Below are positions 23,369 through 31,074 of a stretch of DNA of 36,691 nucleotides, in pieces. The notes beneath the pieces were generated by a model. That model was not told the origin of the DNA and ran no database searches. It worked only from the letters and a program-made list of their open reading frames with translations. The translations under genes and the position numbers were made by a program. The stretch lies in NCBI GenBank assembly GCA_017417465.1, contig JAFPZD010000165.1, positions 1 through 36,691 on the forward strand, read 5' to 3'. Position 1 is the stretch's first letter; every line of letters starts with the position of its first letter. Origin of the DNA: Prevotella sp. (GTDB taxonomy: Bacteria > Bacteroidota > Bacteroidia > Bacteroidales > Bacteroidaceae).

Positions 23369-24793
23369 ATGAAGAACGGAAAGACTTGTTTCGGCGTGAT
23401 CATTGGTACACGCGCCTATTTTAACTCCGAGCTGGCACGCGACGTACGCCGGCAACTGCTCAAGACGATGGACGACTTGGGCTACGAGTACATCATCCTG
23501 CCTGAAGACGCCACGCCGACGGGTAGCAGTAGCATCGAGACCCGCGAGGACGGCCTGAAGGTCTCTAAGCAGTTCCGCGAGCATCGCGACGAGATCGACG
23601 GCATCGTTGTCTCGCTGCCCAACTTCGGCTTCGAGATTGGCATCATCAATGCCATCAGCGATGCCGACCTCAACGTCCCCGTGCTAGTGCAGGCCTGCGA
23701 CGACGAAAACGACAAAGTTGACCTCGACTCGCGACGCGACGCCTTCTGCGGCAAAATCTCAGTATGCAACAACCTCTACCAGTACGGCATCCCCTTCACC
23801 GACACCACCCTGCACACCTATTCTATATATAGTCCACTGCTGGCACAAGACCTGCAGCGCTTCGCAGCCATCTGCCGCGTGGTCAACGGCCTGCGCCACT
23901 GCCGCATCGGACAGATTGGCACGCGCCCATTGGGGTTCAACACCTGCCGCGCCTCAGAGAAGCTGTTGCAGCGCAGCGGCATCACCGTCGTGCCTGCCGA
24001 CCTGAGCGAGATTCTCTTTGCCGCCCAGAAGGTAAGCGACGACGATCCGAAGCTGGAGGAGATGTGCAGCCGCATACACAACTACGCCAAGGTGCCCGAG
24101 GCCTATCAGGAGAAGCTGCGCCTGCAAGCCAAGTTCGGCGTGGCTGTAGAGAATTGGATCGAAGCCAACGATGTGCAGGCCGTAGGCATACAGTGCTGGG
24201 ACTCGCTCGAGCAGAACTACGGCTGTGCGCCCTGTATCACCATGTCGATGCTGTCAGACAAGCTCATCCCTGCCGCCTGCGAGACCGACCTTGCAGGAGC
24301 CGTCTCAATGTACGCTCTCGCACTGGCCTCAGGTAAGGCACCCGCACTCCTCGATTGGAACAACAATTTCGCCGAAGAGCGCAACAAATGCGTCTGCACC
24401 CACTGTGGCAACTTCCCACGCTCGTTTGTCGGCAACGACGACCTGAAGCTTGGCCCACTCGGCGTCCTCGGCCGTACACTTGGCAAGGTGAACACCTTCG
24501 GCGCTGTCTACGCCAAGGTGAGCGAGGGTCCCTTCACCTTCTTCCGCATCTCCACCGACGACCCACGTGGCTGCATCAAGGCTTACCTTGGCAAGGGCGA
24601 AATCACCAACGATCCCTACGGCATGGACGGGTGTATCGCTGTCACGAAGGTCGACAACCTGCAGCGCCTGATGAAGTACATCTGCAAGAATGGCTTCGAA
24701 CACCACGTTGCTATGTGCCGCACCGACGTGGTCGACATCCTTAACGAGGCCATCGACACCTACCTCGGCTGGAACCTTTACGTACACGAGTAG
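23369..24793 (+). CDS. L-fucose/arabinose-isomerase-like protein (COG2407 group), possible D-apiose isomerase
   Basis: A protein of 474 residues without signal peptide, in the group of fucose-isomerase-related proteins. The likely metal ligands are Glu305 (in ACETDLAGA), Asp329 (in LLDWNNNF) and a C-terminal His pair (His445/446 in FEHHVAM); the Glu-Asp spacing of 24 equals that of FucI (337/361). The N-terminal part (GTRAYFNSELARDVRRQLL) and the IDGIVVSLPNFG strand belong to the Rossmann-like substrate domains. It would convert an aldose to a ketose. With a FGGY kinase and split transketolase in the same block, isomerisation of D-apiose to D-apulose is an attractive guess. I cannot assign the sugar from sequence alone. 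An AT-only patch at 23819-23833 stands out. Confidence 0.7.
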   Translation: MKNGKTCFGVIIGTRAYFNSELARDVRRQLLKTMDDLGYEYIILPEDATPTGSSSIETREDGLKVSKQFREHRDEIDGIVVSLPNFGFEIGIINAISDADLNVPVLVQACDDENDKVDLDSRRDAFCGKISVCNNLYQYGIPFTDTTLHTYSIYSPLLAQDLQRFAAICRVVNGLRHCRIGQIGTRPLGFNTCRASEKLLQRSGITVVPADLSEILFAAQKVSDDDPKLEEMCSRIHNYAKVPEAYQEKLRLQAKFGVAVENWIEANDVQAVGIQCWDSLEQNYGCAPCITMSMLSDKLIPAACETDLAGAVSMYALALASGKAPALLDWNNNFAEERNKCVCTHCGNFPRSFVGNDDLKLGPLGVLGRTLGKVNTFGAVYAKVSEGPFTFFRISTDDPRGCIKAYLGKGEITNDPYGMDGCIAVTKVDNLQRLMKYICKNGFEHHVAMCRTDVVDILNEAIDTYLGWNLYVHE

Positions 24794-24800
24794 AAAGAGT

Positions 24801-24842
24801 GAAGAATGAAGAATGAAGAGTGAAGAGTGAAGAGTGAAGAAT
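24801..24842. repeat. Heptamer array GAAGARY/GAAGAGT
   Basis: Six units of GAAGAAT or GAAGAGT in direct repeat, with a partial one ahead, directly after the isomerase stop. It lies in the 170-base gap before the aldo/keto reductase; such heptamer arrays are prone to slippage. Confidence 0.8.
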
Positions 24843-24965
24843 TTGCTACCGCCGTACCATTAGCGGACTGGACAGTAGCTATTCTCCTTTACTCCTAACC
24901 CCTAACTGTCGGGTGGGCGGCATATTTGCCGCCATTCCCAACTTCTCCCTCCCAACTCCCAAGAT

Positions 24966-25916
24966 ATGCAATACAACGAATTAGGACGTACAGGCTTGCG
25001 CCTGTCAAACCTCGGCTTCGGAGCTTCCTCCCTCGGCGGCGTGTTCCACGGCATCCGCGAGGAGGAAGGCATCGAGGCAGTGTTCACCGCCCTCGAAGGC
25101 GGCATTAACTTCATCGACGTGTCGCCCTACTACGGCCACCTGAAGGCCGAGACCGTGCTGGGCAAGGCCCTGCGCCAAGTTGCTCGCGACCGCTACATCC
25201 TCTCCACAAAGGTGGGACGCTATGGGCAGGACGGCGTGAACACGTGGGACTACTCTGCCGAACGCGTCACGCGTAGCGTCTACGAGAGCATGGAGCGCCT
25301 TGGCGTCGACCACATCGACATCATCAACGTCCACGATGTTGAGTTCCAGGGCGACCGCCCTAGCGGGCTCCAACTCATCGTCGACGAGACGCTCCCCGCA
25401 CTCGTGCGACTGCGCGACGAGGGTGTCGTTGGCCATGTGGGCATCACCGACCTGCAGCCCGAGAATCTCCGATGGGTCATCGAGCACGCAGCACCTGGCA
25501 CCGTCGAGAGTGTCCTGAACTTCTGCCACTACGCCCTGAACGATACCTTGCTGCTCGACCACCTCGACTTCTTCGAACAGCACGGCGTGGGCGTCATCAA
25601 CGCCTCACCTTTCTCCATGGGACTCCTCTCCGACCGTGGCACACCCGACTGGCACCCAGCACCTGCCGCACTGAAAGAGGCTTGCGCACGTGCCGCCGCC
25701 TACTGCCGCGAGCAGGGCTACCCCATCGACAAGCTCGCCATCCAGTTCTCCACCAGCCTCAACCCGCGCATCGCCTCAACCCTCTTCAGCAGTGCCAACC
25801 CCAAGAATGTGCTGAAGAACATTGCCTACGTCAACGAGCCCTGCGACATGCAGCTGGTTCAAAAAGTACAGGAAATCATCGGCACCCAGATGTTCGTCCG
25901 CTGGAAGAACTCATAA
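24966..25916 (+). CDS. Aldo/keto reductase, L-galactose/L-fucose dehydrogenase type
   Basis: A protein of 316 residues, normal for the AKR fold. The catalytic tetrad is complete: Asp51 and Tyr56 in INFIDVSPYYG, Lys82 in STKVGRYG, and His123 in NVHDVEF. The overall pattern (LGFGASSLGGVF, SAERVTRSVYESMERLGVDHIDI, SVLNFCHYALND, INASPFSMGLL) is very close to plant L-galactose dehydrogenase and bacterial D-threo-aldose (L-fucose) dehydrogenases. It would oxidise an aldose to its lactone with NAD(P). L-galactose, L-fucose and apiose all occur in rhamnogalacturonan II, so this may handle one of them. It follows the isomerase by about 170 bases with no clear promoter of its own. Confidence 0.8.
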   Translation: MQYNELGRTGLRLSNLGFGASSLGGVFHGIREEEGIEAVFTALEGGINFIDVSPYYGHLKAETVLGKALRQVARDRYILSTKVGRYGQDGVNTWDYSAERVTRSVYESMERLGVDHIDIINVHDVEFQGDRPSGLQLIVDETLPALVRLRDEGVVGHVGITDLQPENLRWVIEHAAPGTVESVLNFCHYALNDTLLLDHLDFFEQHGVGVINASPFSMGLLSDRGTPDWHPAPAALKEACARAAAYCREQGYPIDKLAIQFSTSLNPRIASTLFSSANPKNVLKNIAYVNEPCDMQLVQKVQEIIGTQMFVRWKNS

Positions 25917-25931
25917 GCCCCCTACCTTTAT

Positions 25932-26756
25932 ATGAAGAAAGAAGAGATATTAGCTTTATTTGAAGAATACGAGCAGGCTGCTTGTGAAGTAAATCAAGTG
26001 GAATGTTGGAGTGCAAGAGACTTGCAGAAACTGCTTGGCTACAGCCTCTGGCAGAATTTTACTAAAGTGATTAACAAGGCCAAAGAGGCATGTGAGAATG
26101 TAGGGCAGGTTATCTCAGACCATTTTATTGACGTCAATAAAATGGTAGAGTTAGGTAGCGGTGCCCAACGTAAGGTTGATGACGTCATGCTTACACGCTA
26201 CGCCTGCTACCTCGTTGCCCAAAACGGCGACCCGCGTAAGCCGCAGATAGCTTTTGCACAGACCTACTTCGCCGTGCAGACGCGTCGTGCTGAACTGATA
26301 GAGCAGCGACTGTTAGAGGTTGAACGTGTGAAAGCCCGTGCCAAATTGCAGGAGACAGAGAAAAAGTTGTCTGGTGTCTTGTATGAACGTGGTGTCAACG
26401 AAAAGAGTTTTGCCGTTATCCGCTCAAAAGGCGACCAAGCACTCTTCCGTCTAAACACAGCTGCATTGAAACAGAAGATGGGAGTGCCGTCGTCCCGTCC
26501 GTTGGCCGACTTCCTGCCCACCATCAGCATCAAGGCCAAGGACTTCGCTGCCGAAATGACCAGTGTCAATGTGCAAACGAAAGACTTGAAAGGCGAAACG
26601 CAGATTACTCAAGAGCATGTTGACAACAACGCCGCCGTTCGCCAAATGCTTGTCCAGCGCGGCATCGTGCCTGAGAACCTACCCCCTGCCGAGGATGTAA
26701 AAAAGGTGGAACGCAGACTGGCAAGTGAAAAGAAGAAAATTTTGAAAGACGGATAG
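25932..26756 (+). CDS. dinD: DinD-like protein (DNA-damage-inducible protein D)
   Basis: A protein of 274 residues matching DinD: the N-terminal part [32 protein letters not shown], the middle [36 protein letters not shown], and [19 protein letters not shown] near the centre. In Escherichia coli DinD is LexA-controlled and interferes with RecA strand exchange. Here it starts only 15 bases after the aldo/keto reductase stop, with no promoter box, and so may ride on a sugar operon. It is less GC-rich than that operon, which suggests separate arrival. A stem-loop terminator follows it. Confidence 0.8.
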   Translation: MKKEEILALFEEYEQAACEVNQVECWSARDLQKLLGYSLWQNFTKVINKAKEACENVGQVISDHFIDVNKMVELGSGAQRKVDDVMLTRYACYLVAQNGDPRKPQIAFAQTYFAVQTRRAELIEQRLLEVERVKARAKLQETEKKLSGVLYERGVNEKSFAVIRSKGDQALFRLNTAALKQKMGVPSSRPLADFLPTISIKAKDFAAEMTSVNVQTKDLKGETQITQEHVDNNAAVRQMLVQRGIVPENLPPAEDVKKVERRLASEKKKILKDG

Positions 26757-26777
26757 TAAGTAACTGAATATAACTTT

Positions 26778-26812
26778 AAAGCAGCCGAAAGTGCAATACT
26801 ATCGGCTGCTTT
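26778..26812 (+). terminator. Terminator after dinD
   Basis: AAAGCAGCCGA (26778-26788) pairs perfectly with TCGGCTGCTTT (26802-26812), loop 13 bases, ending in T. It starts 21 bases after the dinD stop. Confidence 0.85.
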
Positions 26813-26837
26813 ATGTGCTATTCACATCAATTTGATT

Positions 26838-27178
26838 TTATCTGACCACAACCTTGCGGACATCACCGTCAGCCTTACGGACGATGCTAATGCCTTTCCG
26901 CCCGCTGCTTAATTTTCGACCCTGCAGGTCATAGGCAGCCTGTCTTAATTGTGAATTTTCAATTATGAATTGCTTGATACCCGTCTCCACTTTGTCGTCT
27001 ATACGGAAGGCAGGACTTATTATCTGCTCCTGCCAATTGCCGCCATGTCCTCTAAACGTATCTTAAGATCGAACCAGCCCTTCTCGCCTTGGCCCTCAAC
27101 ATCCTTCAGTGAGCCTCGATAGAAGTAGCCGAAACCTGGCATGTAGAAGTTCTCGGGAACTTCCTCCACCTCCAACTT
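26838..27178 (-). pseudogene. Frameshifted remnant of a secreted protein with a Prevotella C-terminal tail
   Basis: On the minus strand the stop at 26838 closes a frame that reads, from right to left, QEQIISPAFRIDDKVE, then KQFIIENSQLRQAAYDLQGRKLS, then the tail KGISIVRKADGDVRKVVV, the same type of C-terminal tail as on the 4328-5512 protein. Upstream, near 27058, the frame breaks; the preceding part (FYMPGFGYFYRGSLKDVEGQGEKGWFDLKIR) continues in another frame. The beginning of the gene is lost into the 22-bp array. AATTGTGAATTTTCAATTATGAATT inside it is a common intergenic-type sequence. It is a decayed gene end; no function can be named. Confidence 0.65.
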
Positions 27179-27185
27179 GTTCCGT

Positions 27186-27310
27186 AGACTTCTCCGAGAG
27201 GGCCGGCAGACTTCTCCGAGAGGACCTGCAGACTTCTCCGAGAGGACTACCAGACTTCTCCGAGAGGACCGGCAGACTTCTCCGAGAGGACCGGCAGACT
27301 TCTCCGAGGT
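27186..27310. repeat. Tandem array, 6 units of exactly 22 bp (CTTCTCCGAGAGGACCGGCAGA)
   Basis: CTCCGAG falls at 27192, 27214, 27236, 27258, 27280 and 27302. Units are nearly identical. The core TCTCCGAGA is a palindrome, as in the other arrays. It is fused to the broken end of the remnant at 26838-27178. Confidence 0.9.
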
Positions 27311-27401
27311 TTCATTCAACCGTTTTGTTCTTTTTTCAACCACATATTATAAACTATCATAAATTTTGGGCGCAAAATGAACGAGATTCCTCTAAATTCA
27401 C

Positions 27402-27409
27402 TATCTTTG
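27402..27409 (+). promoter_or_regulatory. -7 box of the D-lactate dehydrogenase-like gene
   Basis: TATCTTTG followed by C, 45 bases ahead of the first ATG. No TTTG box at the correct distance. Confidence 0.5.
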
Positions 27410-27454
27410 CAAAGATATTACGATATTGTTCAAGAATAACCCCAAAAACAGCAG

Positions 27455-28459
27455 ATGACTATGGCTACAAAGATTGCATTTTTCGATGCGAAGAGTTATG
27501 ACCGTGAGACCTTCTCCAAAGTAAACCAGAACTTCGGCTTCGACATTCAGTATTATAAGGAGAGGCTGAGCCTTAACACGGTGTCACTGACTCAGGGAGC
27601 TGATGCCGTCTGCATCTTCGTCAATGCAGAATGTGACTACAGAGTTATCGAGCGCATGGCTGATTATGGGGTGAAACTGATAGCCCTACGTTGTGCGGGT
27701 TTCAACAATGTGGATGTACGTGCTGCCCAGAAACATGGCATCCGCGTGGTTCGTGTTCCTGCCTACTCACCCCATGCCGTTGCTGAGTATGCCGTAACAT
27801 TGATGCTTGCACTTAACCGCAAGGTATATCGTTCAGTCTATCGCACTCGTGAAGGAAACTTCAGACTGGGTGGACTCATGGGCTTCGACATGTATGGAAA
27901 AACTGTTGGACTGATTGGTATGGGAAAGATTGCGAAAGAGTTGATCAAGATTCTGCGGGGCTTTGGGATGAACGTATTGGCATACGACCTTTATCCGGAC
28001 GAAGCCTTTGCCAAGGTGTATCAGGTAAAGATTGTAGGTCTTGACGAACTCTATGAGCAGTCCGACATCATTTCCCTGCATTGTCCGCTGACCGAAGACA
28101 CTAAATTCCTCATCAACAATAACTCCATTACGAAGATGAAGTTTGGAGTGATGATTATCAACACTGGCCGTGGAAAGCTCATCAAGACTGCCGATCTCAT
28201 CGACGGATTGCGTTCTCATCAGGTTGGCTCTGCCGCTCTCGACGTCTACGAGGAAGAGGCCAACTACTTCTATGAGGATCGTTCCGACAAGATGATTGAC
28301 GACGACAAACTGGCTCTGCTGCTGATGATGCCTAACGTCATCGTTACTTCGCACCAGGCATTCTTCACCCGTGAAGCTACGCTTAACATCGCAGTAACTA
28401 CCCTTCAGAATGTCCGCGACTTCATGGATGGCAAAGAACTGGTTAACGAAGTCAAGTAA
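27455..28459 (+). CDS. ldhA: D-2-hydroxyacid dehydrogenase, D-lactate dehydrogenase type
   Basis: A protein of 334 residues. Seen: the NAD loop GLIGMGKIAKEL (about 152-163), Arg239 in NTGRGKLI, Glu266 in ALDVYEEE, and the catalytic His300 in VTSHQAFF, the standard set for D-lactate dehydrogenases. The N-terminal MATKIAFFDAKSYDRETF is as in LdhA. It reduces pyruvate to D-lactate with NADH in the cytoplasm. The start could also be the ATG two codons later (27461). A promoter box precedes it and a hairpin terminator follows, so it is a single-gene unit unrelated to the sugar block. Confidence 0.88.
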   Translation: MTMATKIAFFDAKSYDRETFSKVNQNFGFDIQYYKERLSLNTVSLTQGADAVCIFVNAECDYRVIERMADYGVKLIALRCAGFNNVDVRAAQKHGIRVVRVPAYSPHAVAEYAVTLMLALNRKVYRSVYRTREGNFRLGGLMGFDMYGKTVGLIGMGKIAKELIKILRGFGMNVLAYDLYPDEAFAKVYQVKIVGLDELYEQSDIISLHCPLTEDTKFLINNNSITKMKFGVMIINTGRGKLIKTADLIDGLRSHQVGSAALDVYEEEANYFYEDRSDKMIDDDKLALLLMMPNVIVTSHQAFFTREATLNIAVTTLQNVRDFMDGKELVNEVK

Positions 28460-28468
28460 AAATATGGT

Positions 28469-28519
28469 GCAATGGTAAGCATGGCGTTTAGACTCCGTAT
28501 CTTACTATCATTGCCTTTT
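28469..28519 (+). terminator. Terminator after ldhA
   Basis: GCAATG and GTAAG (28469-28479) pair with CTTAC (28501-28505) and CATTGC (28509-28514) with a three-base bulge, then CTTTTATT. Confidence 0.65.
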
Positions 28520-28876
28520 ATTCTATCAAAGGTTTTATTTCACGTTCAAAGGATCCACGTTCAACAATCCTGTAGTGGGGACGATATGCTTCACGATACT
28601 CTGGTGAATGACTGATAGCATACTTACCAACAGAAAGGACGCTGTCTATATATTGCTTGTCCTCTTGGTAATGGGGAAGGTCAAGTCTCATGTGCTCAAT
28701 TGTACCAATGACCATGTGCACTGCTCCTTCCACGAGTCTACTGAAGGCCTCTTATTAGAATTTGCACTACGAACGAAAACATCAAGCAGCATTCCCTCTG
28801 TGATAACACCCTCTTCGACGGTTCTTATGCTGACACGATAATAGCTGCTGTCTATTATCTCTTGTTGATTATCCAT
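28518..28876 (-). pseudogene. Small gene of unknown function broken by one frameshift
   Basis: On the minus strand a start at 28876 gives MDNQQEIIDSSYYRVSIRTV..MLLDVFVRSANSNKR, then the sense continues one base off as AFSRLVEGAVHMVIGTIEHMRLDLPHYQ to EAYRPHYRIVERGSFEREIKPLIE. Joined, these make about 119 residues, a plausible small, soluble protein. The shift lies near 28745. I do not recognise the family. It could be a genuine one-base deletion, a sequence error, or, less likely, a programmed shift. Confidence 0.5.
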
Positions 28877-29095
28877 CGTTCGCTCTCATCTTTTTATCAT
28901 TTGGGCAGGTTCTACTAAAAAGGGAGCGTGTGCAAAATCTGTGTAAATGTCTTTTTCCACACGCGATTGCACTCTTCAATAAGTATGGCAATGTGCTTCT
29001 TTGATTGGCTGATGTCTTCACTAGGCGCACCAACCCGCCCAGAGGCTTAAAACGTGTTAAAAAGTAGCCCCAAGCCAGAAATATTTGCGAAATGA
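28877..29095. other. Gene-free stretch
   Basis: No convincing frame, repeat or RNA. It joins the small broken gene to the promoter of the membrane protein. Confidence 0.5.
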
Positions 29096-29127
29096 TTTGG
29101 TTTATAAAATAAACTTATTTATCTTTG
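29096..29127 (+). promoter_or_regulatory. Promoter of the membrane protein/regulator pair
   Basis: TTTG (29096-29099), 20 bases, TATCTTTG (29120-29127). A leader of about 100 bases follows before the start codon. Confidence 0.8.
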
Positions 29128-29231
29128 CACCGTGAACCGGACACAATGGCCAAGTTCGTGCCTTCTGCAGGGGTACAGACGAGGCTGGAGAACAAGAAAA
29201 CAAATGTTTAATATCAAACAGAGAATCAACA

Positions 29232-29921
29232 ATGGAAGAAAATAACAACATGACTGCCGAGCGCAGTCTGGAAATCATTACTGCGCAAATAGAGCGCAGT
29301 CGCATAACGGTGTCGAAAGATGCAGGAATGTCACTCTTTATCGCAGGTCTTTGCATCATCGGCGTAGCCTTTGTTACCGTAGTCTGTGCCCTGCTTACCA
29401 ACAACATGGCTTTTCATCTGCTCTACGTATTGATACCTGTATTAGTAATCGGTATAGATCGTTACGTAAAAAGAAACAAGCCAAAGGTGCCTGCCAGTTT
29501 CATAGGCACAATGGTTAATAAGACATGGCAGACATTCGGGATATTCGTTGTTACCTTTTTCGTGCTATCTATTCTTTTCAACCGTCTGATGCTCCACGAT
29601 GCTATGGTGGCAGATAGTATACAAGTGTATTTTCAGAACCGTGTCAACCCTGTTCGTATCATTCTTCTGATGATGGGTATGGCTGTCACGATCAACGGTT
29701 ATACGCTAAAGAGCAAATGGATGGTGTGGTGTGGCATCATTGGCGGTATAGGAGGATTCTTTTGGGAATCTTTCTGCATGACAGAGACTTTACTGGCACG
29801 GAGCAATGTTCCGCTTGAATATTACGGTACTCTCCAAGTCATTGCCCCCAACCTTATGATGGCTGTATTCACCTTCATCGGTCTGACGCTCCCAGGCTGG
29901 ATGCTCTTAAAAAAAGGATAA
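29232..29921 (+). CDS. Integral membrane protein of unknown function
   Basis: A protein of 229 residues. After a soluble N-terminus (ERSLEIITAQIERSR) there are about six hydrophobic segments (about 33-56, 63-80, 100-120, 142-160, 165-184, 204-224). The ending GWMLLKKG puts positive charge at the C-terminus. I see no transport or enzyme motif. It is 4 bases ahead of a winged-helix regulator gene, a pairing often seen in Bacteroidetes, where the regulator is thought to control the membrane partner. No function is assigned. Confidence 0.75.
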   Translation: MEENNNMTAERSLEIITAQIERSRITVSKDAGMSLFIAGLCIIGVAFVTVVCALLTNNMAFHLLYVLIPVLVIGIDRYVKRNKPKVPASFIGTMVNKTWQTFGIFVVTFFVLSILFNRLMLHDAMVADSIQVYFQNRVNPVRIILLMMGMAVTINGYTLKSKWMVWCGIIGGIGGFFWESFCMTETLLARSNVPLEYYGTLQVIAPNLMMAVFTFIGLTLPGWMLLKKG

Positions 29922-29925
29922 GCCT

Positions 29926-30222
29926 ATGACGTTCAAACCATTAGACCCACTGCTGCATTCCGAGCTGCGGCTGGCAGTCATGTCACTGCTCATCAGCACT
30001 GAGGAGGCCGAGTTCCCCTACATCAAGGAGCAGACGGGAGCCACGGCGGGAAACCTGAGTGTGCAGATAGACAAGCTCTCGGCGGCGGGCTACATAGAGG
30101 TGGAGAAGACCTTCAAGGGCAAGAAGCCCTGCACGCTCTGCCGAATCACGCCCACAGGGCTGAAAGCCTTCGAGGAATATGTGGAGGCGCTGAAGAGCTA
30201 CTTAGATATGAGTCTCAGGTAG
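29926..30222 (+). CDS. Winged-helix DNA-binding protein
   Basis: A protein of 98 residues with one winged helix-turn-helix: LHSELRLAVMSLLISTEEAEFPYIKEQTGATAGNLSVQIDKLSAAGYIEVEK, then the wing with KKPCTLCRITPTGLKAFEEYVEAL. This is the short MarR/ArsR-like type (often called winged helix DNA-binding domain, HTH_34). It is in one operon with the membrane protein and probably regulates that operon. The gene is more GC-rich than its partner. Confidence 0.8.
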   Translation: MTFKPLDPLLHSELRLAVMSLLISTEEAEFPYIKEQTGATAGNLSVQIDKLSAAGYIEVEKTFKGKKPCTLCRITPTGLKAFEEYVEALKSYLDMSLR

Positions 30223-30230
30223 AAAGAACT

Positions 30231-30480
30231 GGCAATGATCTAGCAGCTGACTTATTTCGCGCCGTCGTTTACTACCATGTATTACCTTTTCTACACATTA
30301 CTGGAGGTAACCGATGCCAACATCGACTTCAAACCAAAGATGTGTTCAGGTCTACCAATGTAGTAGGTATTAGATTTCAGTAGCCAGCCATACAGCTGCC
30401 CCTTTTAGGTGCTGCGAAATGGCTGGCTTTTTACGGTATGTAGTGACGAGCGTGCCTTTACATACGTGACAAAACACACT
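30231..30480. repeat. Degenerate dispersed repeats
   Basis: 30231-30330 is a copy of the 3726-3812 repeat (GGCAATGATCTAGCAGCTGAC, then GGTAACCGATGCC and CATCG). About 30378-30470 resembles the 145-bp palindromic element at 13327-13471 (TAGCCAGCCAT, ATGGCTGGCT, CGTGCCTTTACATACGTGAC). From 30481 to 30677 I see nothing clear. Confidence 0.55.
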
Positions 30481-30677
30481 CGGAAGCGCATCGTGGATAC
30501 GGAATACAGAATACAGTTTTCTCAAATGTACCCCTCCACACCCTAACTGCGCTAACCCATTTCACCACACAGGAAATGCCCCTTCCTGACCTGAATAATT
30601 ACACTTCGCCGCCTCCGAACCGTCGTTTCCTCCAAATAGAAGTAGTTAGAATCACAGCAACAATGCAACATACAAAC

Positions 30678-30778
30678 TATACCATATTGGGTATAAATCA
30701 AAGAAAAATTGCACTTTTTATACCCGAATTGATATATTATTCACAATAATTGTGTATCTTTGCACCCGTTAAGGTATA
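30678..30778. promoter_or_regulatory. Operator-like TATACC/GGTATA sites around the hipB promoter
   Basis: TATACC at 30678-30683 and GGTATA at 30690-30695 form an inverted repeat with a 6-base spacer; further half-sites are TATACC at 30719-30724 and GGTATA at 30773-30778. They bracket the -7 box TATCTTTG at 30755-30762. HipB of other bacteria binds TATCC-N8-GGATA, so self-repression by the gene below is likely. Confidence 0.65.
30755..30762 (+). promoter_or_regulatory. -7 box of the hipB-like gene
   Basis: TATCTTTG followed by C, 25 bases before the ATG. The -33 side is weak (TTG near 30729). Confidence 0.65.
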
Positions 30779-30787
30779 ATAAGCGTT

Positions 30788-30988
30788 ATGAGTTTATCGG
30801 AACACATTAAACAAAAGCGGAAGAAAAACGGTCTTTCTCAGGTAGAGTTAGCAGAGAGGGCTGGTGTGGGGCTTAGGTTTGTAAGGGATCTAGAACAAGG
30901 TAAGCAGACCCTGAGAATGGATAAGGTCAATGATGTCCTTGCCTTGTTTGGAGAACATCTGGGACCTGTAAAAACTGATATGGCATGA
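30788..30988 (+). CDS. hipB: HipB-like antitoxin, XRE-family regulator
   Basis: A protein of 66 residues holding one helix-turn-helix of the XRE type: IKQKRKKNGLSQVELAERAGVGLRFVRDLEQGKQTLRMDKVNDVLALFG. This short form is typical of HipB antitoxins, which bind HipA and repress their own operon. Its stop overlaps the start of a HipA N-terminus (ATGA), as in normal hipBA operons, but the HipA frame is cut after 29 codons. With the toxin gone it may be a leftover or a free regulator. Confidence 0.8.
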   Translation: MSLSEHIKQKRKKNGLSQVELAERAGVGLRFVRDLEQGKQTLRMDKVNDVLALFGEHLGPVKTDMA

Positions 30989-31074
30989 AACAGGCAGGTA
31001 TCTATCTCAATGACGTCTTCTGTGGCACTCTCACAGAGGATGAAGAGGGTTATCATTTCTGCCAGAGAAAATGA
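30985..31074 (+). pseudogene. hipA: HipA N-terminal fragment
   Basis: A 29-codon frame, MKQAGIYLNDVFCGTLTEDEEGYHF then stop, matches the start of HipA toxins (N-terminal subdomain, usual protein about 300-440 residues across the split and fused forms). The short HipA-N proteins of about 110 residues are also excluded by length. The rest of the toxin is missing. Confidence 0.7.

Noticed and set aside
29146-29211. 21-codon leader peptide ahead of the membrane protein
   Set aside because: No ribosome site, no regulatory amino-acid run, and no attenuator hairpin behind it.
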